DNA from: Lingula anatina
Lineage: Eukaryota; Brachiopoda; Lingulata; Lingulida; Lingulidae
Assembly (NCBI RefSeq): GCF_001039355.2
Contig: NW_019773557.1
Location: 1 to 64,000, forward strand
DNA: 64,000 nucleotides
Reading direction: 5' to 3'
Part shown: in pieces, positions 1 to 13,600 of the stretch
Layout of the letters: every line of letters begins with the position of its first letter
Position numbering within the stretch: the first letter of the stretch is position 1
The notes under the pieces: model-generated
Told to the model about the DNA's origin: nothing
Seen by the model: the letters and a program-made list of their open reading frames with translations, nothing else
The model's database searches: none
Position numbers and translations under genes: made by a program

Positions 1-952
1 AAAGTCTAACAACTAAGCATAACATCAATGCACAAATATTTTTCTGCTCGTTTTCTCTCTACAGTCTATTGCACAACAATAACTTTTTCATTGCTCTCTT
101 AAAGATGACATTCCAACCACACAGAGTTATGCCTTTGTCATTGAAAAGTTACCCCCACCCCATATAGATTCTTGGACATTTTTTATTCTCACGCAGTGCC
201 ATCACGTAGTGCTAATAGCTTGGAAGATTTTCATTTCGGACATAATCACGTCAATAGTATTTGGACACCCAGAGTTTCCGAGCCTATTTGATGTCTTTAA
301 AAACCAGCATGTGCTTAGACGTTTACCAATATATCAGAAATGTTAACTGAAATAGACTGCTGGCTACCTTTGCAATTTCCTAGTTTGATTTCAGCTTAGG
401 GTGGGAGTGCTTTTCTGTGGATATCTGGATATACAGTACATGGGCTAAAATTTAATATGGCCATGAATATGAAGATTTTTATTTTTGTAAAATTGAACTT
501 AATGTTTTAAAACTAAATTGTCTTGAAACTGGTCAGTAATGATCCAACCAATTAGAAGCACATAAGAGGCTGTGTAACATTGGTTGCCTCAAAACATGAA
601 TGTGAATGAGTGAATGAGGAGACCAAGCAAAGTTGCCCCAATATGACACCTTCTTATTGTGTACATATATATATATACAGTGTACACACACAAAAATACC
701 TTTATATTAAATGAGGGCCAAAATTATCTTAACAAAAGCTTGCCTGAAAGGTATTCTGTTGCTAGGCTAACAACATATGATTTCCCTTCTCACATGAAGG
801 TAAATTTTGTTGTTAGGTGAGTAATATACAGAAGGGACAAAAGAATGTAAAAAAATGTCTACAACAAGATAACATAATACTTTAAAAACAACAACTACAA
901 AAAATTCACTATGGCCTAAATCTCAAGACGTCTGTATTTCCATCTTTTTTAG
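1..952. other. Intron or intergenic sequence upstream of gene A TM exon
   Basis: No exon with lectin, CUB or stalk character was found on either strand. The stretch is A/T-rich and probably belongs to the intron before the transmembrane exon of gene A, whose 5' part lies left of the window. A short TA/CA-rich patch lies around 665-695. Confidence 0.5.
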
Positions 953-1826
953 TTGTCGTTGGCATAGCAGGTGCAGCAATCCTGATAGCTGCCTCCATTA
1001 TTGCTGGAATATGTATATTAAACAGGCGGTGAGTATTCCTTGCAGTAATATGCACTTAAATGCATCTTGTTTGCCAATATTTCAAAGATATTTATAATTT
1101 TAAAGACACGTTAAAATAAATTTCATCTTTCACTTTTTCTGAATCAGCTGTGCAAAGCATTAAAAAAGGCATGATTATGATTCTCATGAGAGTCAAATCT
1201 GACAGTCCATCATCTACAACAATTTCCATTGCAAATCTTCTGTTGTATAATCTCATTACAGTAAGTTACATTTTTCTGCCATTGTGGTTCACAAACTTTG
1301 AAATAAGTTGATGAAATGAAAGTGGACCTACATTTACAAAAAAAAAAAAGTCTGACAATGCAAGCACCAACATGGGCTGGGGGATGGGGGCACGAATACA
1401 ACTCTCAAATATACAGTATTCTGGATAAATTCAGAATAATTTCATTCCTTATGTTCTATTGTAATGAGAGAATAACTTGCATTATAACAAATGATTTTTT
1501 TCATTTTTCTTTTTAGAAAGAAGAGATATGAAGAAGCCAGGTTGCAGTATCTTTCACGTGCAGCATCCCCCACATCAGTGGGAAGTCATACCTCGGGTTC
1601 TCCAGCATATAACGACAAGTTCTTCTTTGGTGGCATGGAGAAAGGCAAAACTGTCAAATTCAAAGGAGCCAAAGAAGATTCAAAAAGATCAAAGAAACAT
1701 TCTCAAAAAAATGGAAAAGAATCGCCCACCAAAAATGGCCACCCACCTAATCAAGAAGAAATGACAGAACAGAAGCAAAATGGCAGTGCGGTTTATGTAA
1801 CCAACATTGAAATAACACCAGATTAA
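953..1826 (+). CDS. Gene A (3' end): TM and cytoplasmic tail of a type I membrane protein
   Basis: Two exons, 953-1028 and 1517-1826. The first follows a TTTTTTAG acceptor and encodes one strongly hydrophobic segment (VVGIAGAAILIAASIIAGIC) followed by Asn-Arg-Arg. It ends at a GTGAGT donor in phase 2. The second follows a TTTTTAG acceptor and gives a basic, Lys/Ser-rich tail of about 103 residues (KKRYEEARLQYLSRAASP, ending in VTNIEITPD) to a TAA stop. AATAAA at 1861 may be its polyadenylation signal. Entering in phase 1 and leaving in phase 2 is exactly how the TM exons of genes B, C and H behave, so this is inferred to be the 3' end of another lectin/CUB receptor. The ectodomain is outside the window, so that identity is inference. 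Confidence 0.7.
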
Positions 1827-3056
1827 ATAACCAGTAAAACATAATATCAAGTACATAACTAATAAAAATTGTTAACCGGTTCTTCCATATATACGGATAT
1901 ACATTATTTATACATTCTTAACCAGCAGAAAAACTTCTGATGAAAAATGTATCACAGAAACTAAAAAATGACCATCATTTGATGAAGGTACTTAATATCA
2001 CACAATGTATGTCATATTTTAATTGATTTGTGACAGTGATGCTAATAATGTAGAAAATGCATCTTCTGCTGATTGGCATTTCTATATCAAATATCAACCC
2101 TTTAAGAAAGGAGTTAATTAAAAGAGACACGGACATGGAAACAGTGCTGGTGCCATGACAGATTCAAGCCAAATGATTCATTTGCAAGATGTTCATTCAC
2201 AGGAGGACAAGCAATGACATATTGAAATGAAGGCAATTGTTACAGGAGTGATGCCAACAGATGTGCTGAACTCACAAATGCTTTTTTCTTTTTTTTACAA
2301 TTTACAATCATGGAGTATGAAACATTCCATAACATAGCTTTAATGATGTGCCTGAGGAGTACTAGTAATTATATGTTATACAAAAATATTTAATATTACT
2401 GTAGTAGCAGTGAATGTCAGATTTAAGCTGTTTTAGTGTAAATTTATTACCTTAACACAATTTTTTTTATCATTTTAACTGATTGTTTTAAGTAAAGGAA
2501 AACCACACATATTTAACAAATTATCTCAGATTTTATCCCAGAATATAAAATGTGCTTATAAAAATGCATTTTCTTTTTTAATTCAATAAAAATATATTAG
2601 AACTCATGTTTCAATAACATCGTTAAAGTGTGATGACCATCATATTAGGTGATTTTTATATCTTTTTGTAGAATTAATTTTCAATTACTCAACATTCTTA
2701 CACACATATAACAAATCTTTCAGGTTTGGATAAACAACTTCAAAGTAATGCAAAGACTTGTCTCTTAACCTTCCCAAAGTTTACCCTGGTTGGCAAGTGT
2801 TCCTAACCAATACTTAACAGTTATTTCTCATTCTGAAAATTATAACCTAAATATCTTTATTCCATTTGCATTAAAATTTGATTGTTTTTGTATGAAAAAT
2901 CCAGAGACTTTACTGTAAATAAAACATAAAAATGCAGAGATATAAGATAAACATTGTGCAGCTCTTGGGGTACCAGTAGTACAAACTTTGTTGAAAATAA
3001 ATAGTGCTTGTCACGGTATATAAGGATGCCATTACAGGGTCTTTAAACTATTTACC

Positions 3057-3057
<1 letters not shown>

Positions 3058-3094
<37 letters not shown>

Positions 3095-3114
3095 TGTGTG
3101 TGTGTGTGTGTGTA
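3058..3114. repeat. (GT)n microsatellite
   Basis: Near-pure GT/TG dinucleotide run with one interruption, seen directly. It accounts for the Cys/Val and Thr/His repeat ORFs across it, which are not genes. Confidence 0.95.
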
Positions 3115-3793
3115 CCCAGTACGTGGAAGAGGTTGGGGCATAAAAAAAAAAAACACCCTCAAAAGCTGGGCTATTCCAACATTTACCTAAATTCAAAAGC
3201 AAGACAAAACAACTTAAAAGCTTTAAAATGGATACTGTATATATGTTTGAGAATTTGAAACTATCCCAAGAAAACTTTATTAGATGATGCTTTAAAAAAA
3301 CTGCTGTAAACTTCAAGAAATTAATTACCCCTTTAAAAAAGTAAAGAATTTATATTTGAGGTTGCTGGCTTTCCCAATTCTACATGATCATTGAAGCAAC
3401 AAGCATTATTGACAGGACAAAATCCTGGCTCTGATTAAGGTCTGTGACTAGGCAAACATGGCGGTGAACACGTTATAAAGTTGTCAAAGTATATCCCATT
3501 ATTACAAACATCTGTTCTAAATATGTATAATTCAATAAAAATGCATAAAAAACACCATACTGGTCCCATGTTTCACACATTTTGTCACTTGGTACCAACA
3601 TAACAAATTTCACTATAAAATAGGGCCAAGGCTGAAACATAAATTAAAAAAGACTGTTATCTGTTGTGTAACTTTAGAGTAATGAAAAATGACATGAAAA
3701 ACAAAGGAAACAGATACTAGAATTGTATATTCACCCTAATAAATCTAAATTCAGAGACTTAATAACCCTACAGATGATGCATGTATTTGCACC

Positions 3794-3794
3794 A

Positions 3795-3837
<43 letters not shown>

Positions 3838-3838
3838 A
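3794..3838. repeat. (AAAT)n microsatellite
   Basis: About eleven AAAT units in a row, seen directly. The same motif occurs at 22529-22582 and, in reverse complement, at 42299-42348. Confidence 0.95.
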
Positions 3839-4649
3839 TGATTAAATAAATGATTAAATTAAAAAAAAACTGAAAATTAAATATCTAACCTTTGATGGTA
3901 TTGCAAATATAGATTTAACTTCAAATTTAGCAACAAAGTGATTTCAATCCATTATCATGGTTATTTCTACTCTGGCAACTTGGGCAGAAAATACAAATGT
4001 TGTTTATACATCAAATCAGGGGTCCCCAAATTTCTCCTTTTGGTAATTTTATTATTTTATCACCGAAATTGACAATGAAACTTGTTTTTCATTTGAAATA
4101 TAAAATTCCTATTACATATTTCAGTGACACACATTCATCAATATTCATGATTTGGGCAGTGACAGTGATGTCAGTAAAAAGGTTGTAAGCTTCATATTTT
4201 AAACACCATTCCAACAGGGACACAAATCTCATCTCACATCTCAATAAATAAAAATGCAAATGCCACCTTCCTTTCTCAGTAACATAAAGTTAAAATTGTC
4301 CAAATGTAATTCCTTGATATAATCAGATAAATTTAATCAGAAGAATATTACTCAAACAGATTTAAATTATCAATTACTATATTATATGTCTGATCTGTGC
4401 AGGTCTGTCCTAGAGATAACCAGATGGGAGCAAAGAATAACAAAACACACACTGTCTTTTCTTCAGTCAACTGCTTATTCATTCCACTGGTGACTGGAAC
4501 AACATAGAGCTAATGTTTCTATGACATGAACGGGGAGGCAGGCAAATGCAGGTAGATTAGACCCGAGTGGCGGTGGTGGTGGTGGTAAGAAACCTCACCA
4601 TACTAAAGAACTTTGAGGATTTCTGGAGACTGGAGCACCTTGGGAAATT

Positions 4650-7600
4650 ATGCTATTGCTGTGGTTTATGGGGTTTTTCACATTTGTTGTTGTTCATGGT
4701 AAGTCAGAATGTTTTTTCTTTTTTAAGTTACATGTCTATAAGATAGATCATGAAAGGAGCTCAGTCAAAAAAACTATTCAAAAAGGAACTTTTTTGTTAG
4801 TACAAATGTGGCTCAAGGATTCTTGTATAAGTACAATTTTGTGTTACACAATGAGAAGTTTTCAAACATAAAAAGAGAAAATTTGAGCCAATTTTGTACC
4901 ATTAACACATTAGAGAAAGACCACAGTCAAAGCGATTAGCCAACCTTGTTTCATGACCAAAGTCATTAACAAATAGCTTCTGCCATCTCAGCAAAGAATG
5001 CACTGTAAACATATAACTCAATATGAATAGCAGTATATTAGTATCATTTTGTGAAATGTATTTAATTCTTTTCAAAACTCTTACAGGGTACAGTTTTCTA
5101 TGACAAGTTCCAGCACTCTCAACAACATGACCAAAAACACCGAAAACAGTTGAAATATATAATGAACACTGACTATCAAATAAGATGAATTATTACTGAA
5201 AAAAATGCATCTGAAAAAATCAGATTCTGTCTGTATGTTACTACAAACATCTACACGTACAAGATACCTACTTATCCAACACAGCATCACTCCTGTTCTA
5301 CATATACATGTATAAGTTAGTCTACCTGTACAATGTTACTCAGACAAAGATTGTTATCTAATTTACACCAGGTAATTATGCTGAAATACAATATTGTCCT
5401 CTGCTCTAAAAGGGCATAATTATTCAGACCAAGTATCTGTTAAACTGCATACACAATAACACCCAAATAATAATTACTCATTACTTTATCAGTTATCTTT
5501 AAAGAGAAACGTATAATGCATTTTTAGATATGCCAGTGAGTGCAGTATAAACTAATAAAAAAATAGAGGAGCTTTATTGCCAAGTTCCACGCAAACAGCT
5601 AAGGGCTTTGCACTGGCATGATCCATTTCAAAAAAGGCCTTATGTACTGAAGCACCATCATCAATCTCCTTTAAATTTATCAAAAGGTATCCCAAAAAGA
5701 AAAAACAAAGTATTTAATTAGACGTTAACTTTTTTTCAAGGCCAACACCAGCATGCGTCTAACATCAAAGTGATAACCAGATCACGGTGTTTTGGCATTG
5801 TTCCACCCCACATGAAGCTGGAGTGCACGGATCCCAAACATTTCATGCGCGTCATCTCTGCCGTGTACGGTCTCAGCAGTGACACAGCATGCGGGGACCT
5901 GTGCTGTCCCCAAGTCAACGACTGCCAGGTAATTAAGGAATTGTAATATATCATTGCCTTTAAGACCTGTTAACTTAACAGTTAGAATAGCTTGAACTTG
6001 AACAAGACCGGAAAATGCAGTGCCTTTGGGAAATGGGATATGCACATATAGTACACGTATGTGACAACATTATATGTTATAAAACATAACATATCTATTC
6101 TAAAATAATATAGCATACATAATGCCTTATTTGTTGACATTTTCAGTTGTTATTTTGTCCCAATTTTGATCTAATTAAAATAAGTGGAAATCAATGTCTT
6201 TTTTTCTATTGCTTTAGTTGAATTTCTAAATGACATTAGATATGCAATATTTTGCATCTGAACTAACACAAAGAGTCAGCATGCTAATTAATTTTTTTAA
6301 GAATTAAAGCTTTGCAAAGGTGAAAATAAAACTGATTTTTTCTCCACAGGTCCCAGTAAATATGAGTCGTCCAGAGACCCATAACCAAATCTTTGGTCAG
6401 TGCTCTGGCCAACAAGAGTGCATAGTGTTGGTAGAGCAAGCGTCTCTGTGGTCAGCTCCCTGTGGCAGGGGAAAGTACAGTAACTACTTACAAGTCAAAT
6501 ATGAGTGTGTGAAAGGTATGTAAAACTTCATGTATCTGATCCCATCTTGAAAAAAATAAAATCAAAATGATTTCATAAAGTGAACATTTCTCACTGCATT
6601 TTCACAATCAATAATCATATTAAGTAAAAGTTGTTAATCTTAGCCATATCTCCTTGCTGAAACAGTAGTCAAACTTGTCATATTCCACTACTTTTCTACA
6701 ACAGCTGAAATAACAACCCAATCCAATTGCTATGGAGAACCATCTGGCACGATGCATCTTTATTGTGAGAAGGGGACTTTTATCAACATCAAAGATGCCG
6801 TCTATGGCCGTAGCAATCGCACACCCTGCGCAAGGCGTTGCTGTCCTGCCGAGACTGACTGTGTAGAGAAGCTTCTGGAAAAGACCCCTCCTCTTTATAC
6901 GGCCATCTTGGGTCAATGTCTGGGCAGGGCAGAGTGCACCATTCCAGTGGACAAGATTTCTGGGATGTGTGGAAATCAGTTTCATGTCAGCACCTATGTA
7001 AATGTGACTTATGAGTGTGTACCAGGTAATAATAATCAAATTTATCTGTTGGTCATTGCCAAGAATACCAATTTATACACTCAGTCTAGCTCTTTTGCAG
7101 ATACTAAAACAATATCCATGGTAAATTGTACCTTAATTGTTAAGTTTTCAAGCATTATGACTTTTTTACAGTATATTTCTATCCTAATTTCCATCTCGGG
7201 TCCAAATTACACAAAGAGGGACTTTCCCTTCCTCTCATATTCCCAAATAGCTATATGCTACAAACTTCAACAATTCTGTTAACATTTTCCTATTGTCAAC
7301 CAATGGTCAAGAACCCATCATTCATTTTTTCTAGTTAGCATTGTCAATGAAGTATGCATGGAGGGGAACAATGCCATTGATGTGGGCTACATCCAAAGTG
7401 AGGGCTACCCTGCAGAGGTGCCAGGAAACAACCTACGTTCCTGTGAGTGCCGACTCGCCACAGCCAAGAACAGTTCAATCACCATACGTGCTGTTGACAT
7501 CAATATGTACAGTGGACCAGGCTGCAGAGAGCATCAAGAGTTAGCCATGTTTACGAAAACTGACCAAGCAGCCTACAGCTGTCAACACATCACAGATACC

Positions 7601-10600
7601 ATACTGTACAATGGGCCAGCAAATGAACTGAATATGAAATTTGTGAACACCTTGTTTAGCAATGAAGGGAAATTTTGGCTAGAATACAGTGGTAAGAAAA
7701 ATAAATGGATATTTTATTGGATAAATTCTGTGGAAAATGCAAAAAAATATTCTTCACAGGACTAGCAAATGAATTGAATATAAAATTTGTGAACACCTTG
7801 TTTAGCAATGAAGGGAAATTTTGGCTAGAATACAGTGGTAAGATAAATAGATATTTTATTGGATTAATTCTGTGGAAAATGCTTAAAATTTTTTCACAGG
7901 GTGCCTTGAATGTCATTTTCAATTTCTACACTTTGTTTTGTAAGCTGCTATCTACCGGTAGATGTGTCGACCAAAGATGCAATCTTTAAACATAGTGACA
8001 TTGGTGATTCTGAGGTAACAAGACTCCTCATTGGTTAAATTTTCAGCATCCTGGGGGACTGTGACAGTCAACTGCACCTCTGCAATCTCCATTACCACCA
8101 CAACCACCCTCACCCCACCAGTGACACAGCCTATGGTGAAAGTTGACCCTGGCTCCAGCATCAGATCTATCCTTATAGTACCGGATCCCAACACAAAAGG
8201 TGGCGACACTGGTGACCAAAGCCAGGAAGAACCCTGGAGGTACCAATCTCGCTGTTTTGGAAAGAGTCCACCGCACATGGAACTCACATGTTCAGAACCA
8301 AAAACTTTTATTAAGATTCAAGCTGCAGTGTATGGACTGAACACAAATGACCGATGCAATGACATCTGTTGCCCCAGCAATAATGACTGCCAAGTCCATG
8401 TGAATGCTAGCCGTCCCGAGTCCTATAAACAGATAGTTGACCAGTGTTCTGGTCAGACGCACTGTATTGTATTGGTAGAGCAAGGGGAACTATGGACTGC
8501 AGAGTGTGGCAGAGGGAAATACAGCAATTATCTTATGGTTGCTTACCAATGTGTCAAAGGTTCTGTGAAGAATATAACTTTAAACAAAGAACTGTACACG
8601 ATTTTAAATAAGTAGGAAAATATGGGATAATCTGGCACAAGAAGTAAATTAATAGTTCTATTACACTAATAGATTTCTTATTTAAAATCATTGCAAATGT
8701 TAACAATCGCAAAAAAATCTCATTAACTAAAATGTTATAAACCCTCACTTCTTTAACTTTAATTAACTTCTTACAGCCAAGGTCACAACCATCTCTAAGT
8801 GCTATGGTGAGTATCCTCCAGAGATGAACCTGTTCTGCGACATTGGTACCTACATCCATATTAGAGATGCCATATTTGGAAGAAGCGACTACAAACCGTG
8901 CCCTCGCCGCTGTTGTCCTCGAGAGGATGACTGTGCAGAGAAAGTGCGCACCAGAAATCCTGGCCTGTATACTGCCATACTGGGTCAGTGTTTGGGTAGA
9001 ACACAGTGTAGTATACCTGTGGAACGGCTGCACGGGACCTGTGGAAGCGAGTTCTACAACAGTAACTACATGAACATCACCTACCAGTGTGTCCCAGGTA
9101 AGTCATGACCATATTGGTACCAACTGAAACTATGAAAAGGCTTAACTATGCCATTCAGTACAATATTAATAAAATTAATGTCACTGCTTGAAATTTAGTG
9201 TGGTCATCTAGATTATAGGTTTTTTTTAAAAGATAACCACTGCATTATCCATAATTAAAAGAAAAACAATTGCAAATTTCGTGTATAAATAAGTTCTTTT
9301 ACATGACCCTGCACAACTAAATAGCAGCCTCAGGTTTTGTGAAGTTAATCTATCAAATGATTTTTCAATATTCAGCCAAAAATAATACATCCCCCACATT
9401 AGAACTTCTTTCTATTTCCAATTTCCCATTAAAACAATTTCTCTCAACTTGATACCTTTTTCGAGTTAATCTTAATAAAAAAAGAAAAAAAATTCACACA
9501 TCCTCAATCATTCATTTGGTTTTCTTTATAATCTAGTGAGTATTGTTAACGACTTCTGCACCAAAGAAGACAACATGCTAGATCAAGGCTACATCATGAG
9601 TGAGAAGTACCCTACAAAGATCCCAGGGAATAACCTCCGCCAATGTAAATGTGTTCTCACTGCCCCACCTGCTGCCACCATAGCTGTCCGCGCCATTGAC
9701 TTTAGTCCTTACAATGGCACGCGGTGTCAAGACCTGCAAACGCTGACATTTGAAGAGCAAAGAAAGCCCTCTAGCAGCTTCTCATGTGAACACAGAGTAG
9801 ATTTCTGGATGTACAACTCTACACGCAATCAAGTCAATGTGACTTTCCTGAACACTTTACTTGGAAATGTCGGTCAATTCTGGTTAGAGTACACAGGTAA
9901 GGGAAAATACAAATGCACCGAAATAATATAAAACCTCATATTAGGTAACTACCTTTTGAATGCTTAAAGTCACATAGGTTTTCTGACTTTAAAAAAATTG
10001 AAATCAAAACATGCATGTGTACATACACGCACATTCACACAAAGGTACACATAAATTAAGGCACAGTCTACACATGAAAATAATAATACGTTTGACAAAT
10101 GATCATTTTGTGTTGCTAACACTTCCAGCCTCTTCTGGAAATGTCACACTGAACTGCACTGAACCAGTGGGAGTCACCACCCCAAAACCTGGAGCAACAA
10201 CCATACCTACTACACAAAAGGTCACACAGCCCTACAGATATAGAAATCCAGATGAAAACAATACCCCACGCCCAACAGACACAGCTTCTGACACCAGCCG
10301 TAGACGACAATATGGAGGGGGCGATACTACAGGACAAGATGACTTTTTGACTTCCTACAAGGTTCTGGCAACCAACCCAAATTACCAGCTTCAGGGAAGA
10401 TGCTTTGGAAAAATTCCTCCACACATGGAACTGAGCTGCCCAGAGCCAAAGACTTTCATCAGGATTATCAGTGCATTTTATGGGAGAAGTTACGGGAGCA
10501 GCTGTGGTGATATCTGTTGTCCAAAAGAATCGGACTGTCAAGTTCATGTGGAAAAGAGCCGACCAGAATCCTATGAGCAGTTGGTTGAGCAGTGCTCAGG

Positions 10601-13600
10601 TCAGAGTCACTGTGTTGTGTTGGTTGAGCAGGGACCAATGTGGGGAGTCAAGTGTGCATTTGGTGGAGGCTACAGCAATTATATGCATGTGGTCTATGAA
10701 TGTGTCAAAGGTATGTATTACAAATTAATTTTCTTCATCAGGAAACCAAACAAATATGCCATATTATACTCTGCTAAACAATACATCTCATTTTTTTTCT
10801 TTGTGACTGACGCATATATTAGCTTAAATTTAAAGTGTGATCAGAGCATGAAAATATTCAGGGTTTATACAAAGCCTGGCAGTTCGATTTCATTATAACT
10901 TTTTATCAGAAATAATATCAACAGGTATTTTTATTGTGAAAATTAATCATGCTGCCTTGAGACAATACATTAACCAATATGCAAGAACAAGACTTCTAAT
11001 ACTTCTATTGGTCTTCATTCAATTCAGTTTTAAAGACAACTGTGTCCATGTGCCATGGTGTGCTGCCAGGCCACATCACCCTTTTCTGTGACGTCGGCAC
11101 TCACATAAGGATCCACGACGCCATCTATGGTCGTGCCCCTGATCTCTCCTGCCCCCAGAGGTGCTGCCCCAGGGATACAGACTGCACTGTCCCCCTGGCT
11201 GTCAGGACCCCAGGGGTGTACAGAAACATGGTTGGGGATTGTCTCGGGAACAGGGAGTGTAATGTGCCTGTGAACAGGGTCCAGGGCATGTGCGGAAGTC
11301 AATTTTTGTCCAGCAACTATGTCAACATCACCTATGAATGTATACCAGGTCAGTAGAAATTCCTGGATGAAATGTGTGCCTTGTATCTTTTTTTCTTCTG
11401 TTAGGAGATTGTTTAATTAATGTTGATAATATGAAATAATAATTCATCATTTTAGTAATTGCTCCTTTTGTCCATCATAACATGCAATAAATAATTCATC
11501 ATTTAATAAATGCTCCCATCCTCCTCCTCTTCCTTCTCCTCCTCCTCCTCCTCATCATCATTATTATATTTAGATTTGGTAGAAAAGAAACATAAAAATA
11601 TTTATAATCTAATCAATGCCTGATGCCATCACTACACAATCTTATATTTCTGTATTGTTATACTTGCAGTGAGTATTACAAATACTATGTGTGAGGAGGG
11701 AGACCGTATATTAGACGATGGCCACATTCTCAGTGAAAACTACCCACGGTCTGTACTAGGCAACGACTTTCGCAAATGCACATGTGCAATTACCGCAGAG
11801 CCCAACAATGGCGTCAGCATATCGGCTATTGAGCTCCACATGTACGACGAGTTAGGGTGTGAGCATCAGCAGCAACTCATAGTAAACAGCCACAGCAGGT
11901 CCACCAGTGTTCATTCTTGTGACAAAAGAAGTAATGTCATGATGTATGAAGTTGCTGGTGGACAGGTCAACATCACTTTTGTCAATACTGTTCAGAAGGA
12001 TGCAGGGAGATTCTGGCTTCATTATAAAGGTGAGAAAATTACAGATTGCTTTTATCATAGAAATGTAATTGTCCATTCATAGATTTTAGCTTCATTATAA
12101 TGGTAAGGAAATTACCAAATGCTTTTATCATAAAAATATATTGTCCAATTTTCGTTTGTTCCATCTAAAATTTTTTCTATGCTCATAATAAACTATATAT
12201 TTAATGTAATATATGAAATCCTTGTGCGCAATGACCAAATATAAAAAGATATGTTAACATGTAATCCAAAAAAAAAAAAAAATGGTGCATGGTAAAGAAC
12301 ATCCTGGTTAATATTTATATTATTATTTTATATTTACAGCCAGGAATGGTCCTGTGACAGTGAACTGTACTTCAAGCATCCCAGTAACAACAACTACAAC
12401 TTCAGCCACAACACCAACTACAACTACAATTCCAACTACCACTACTACTACTACTACAACTCCTGCCACCACAACAACTACAACTCGTACTACAACAGTC
12501 AAACTTACTACAACTCCTCCTCCTACTACCACTACTACTACTACTACTACAACTTCTACCACAACCAGAAGAAGTACCACAATGCGCACCACTACCACCA
12601 CTTCATCCACAACACTAACTACACCTAGCACCACCACCACATTTAGAACTTTTGATGCTTCTTCTACATCCTATCCTGTCTCTCCTTCCCAAAGATCAAA
12701 CGTGTACAAATCTGACGACATGCTAACACCAAGAACAACAACAGATGTGCAACCAACAAACACAGTAGAAATTGGCATCATACTAAATGAAATAAATGAA
12801 GCGGTTTCCATCAACATATCAGAACACTCTACAACAACTCAAGCTACATTCATTGAAGATCCTAATATTAATATGGGTATGTTTTCAAATTCATCAGTTA
12901 ACATATTACTATATTAAACATTCTACAGAAAAATAGGACCATAGCGCAGTTAACTGTTCATTTTTCAATTGCAATTATCAATAATTTCTTTTACAAATCT
13001 CTTTGATTCAATGTGTGACAATGCATGTGTAATCTATATTATGACCAGTATCTAAAATGCTAAGTATTCTATACAGCCAGGATTAAGCTTTTGTTCTTGT
13101 AAGTAATAAATATAATCATCAGTACTTCTACTTCAACCTAAATTGGAATTTAAACATTCATTTCAGGTATTGTATTAGGTGGTCTGGCAGTCTTGGTGTT
13201 GATTGTGGGGATCATAGTGGCAATTTGCCTTAAAGCAAAGTGAGTAAATTTCTCTAAGAATAAATCCAAGTAATTATTTTTACCTTCAAGTTGACAAATT
13301 CAATAATTTAATCAGAATTTTTGTAGTGTTTTTAATGTTTTGTGGCACCAAATTTCAGGAGATAACACATTTTTAATCTTTTAATCATCATCTTTTTGTG
13401 TTATTTGAAATTTAAAATAAATTTTTACAGTCAATTCAGTAAGGGCCCATATTTTAATAAGTCAGGGATTAGTTTCTCAAAAACTGTCACATTAACTTGG
13501 ACTGTCTCTCATTTTGTGAAAAGTCTTTTTTAGGTCATTTTTTATTAATCAATGACAGAAGGCAGCTAGGCTCAGATGTAATGTAAACATTAATAGCAAG

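Larger units (their letters stand above)
1827..4649. other. Intergenic region between genes A and B
   Basis: About 2.8 kb without a supportable exon. It contains a GT dinucleotide microsatellite and an AAAT tetranucleotide microsatellite (listed separately). The promoter and 5' UTR of gene B should lie in its right part, but I see no diagnostic element. Confidence 0.6.

Noticed and set aside
6620-7039. 139-codon minus-strand ORF within gene B
   Set aside because: Antisense shadow of the lectin exon 6705-7025. Similar shadows at 8554-9033 and 10116-10547 were dropped for the same reason.
12323-12640. Long valine-rich ORF on the minus strand
   Set aside because: It is the complement of the Thr-codon repeat of gene B; no protein character beyond the repeat.
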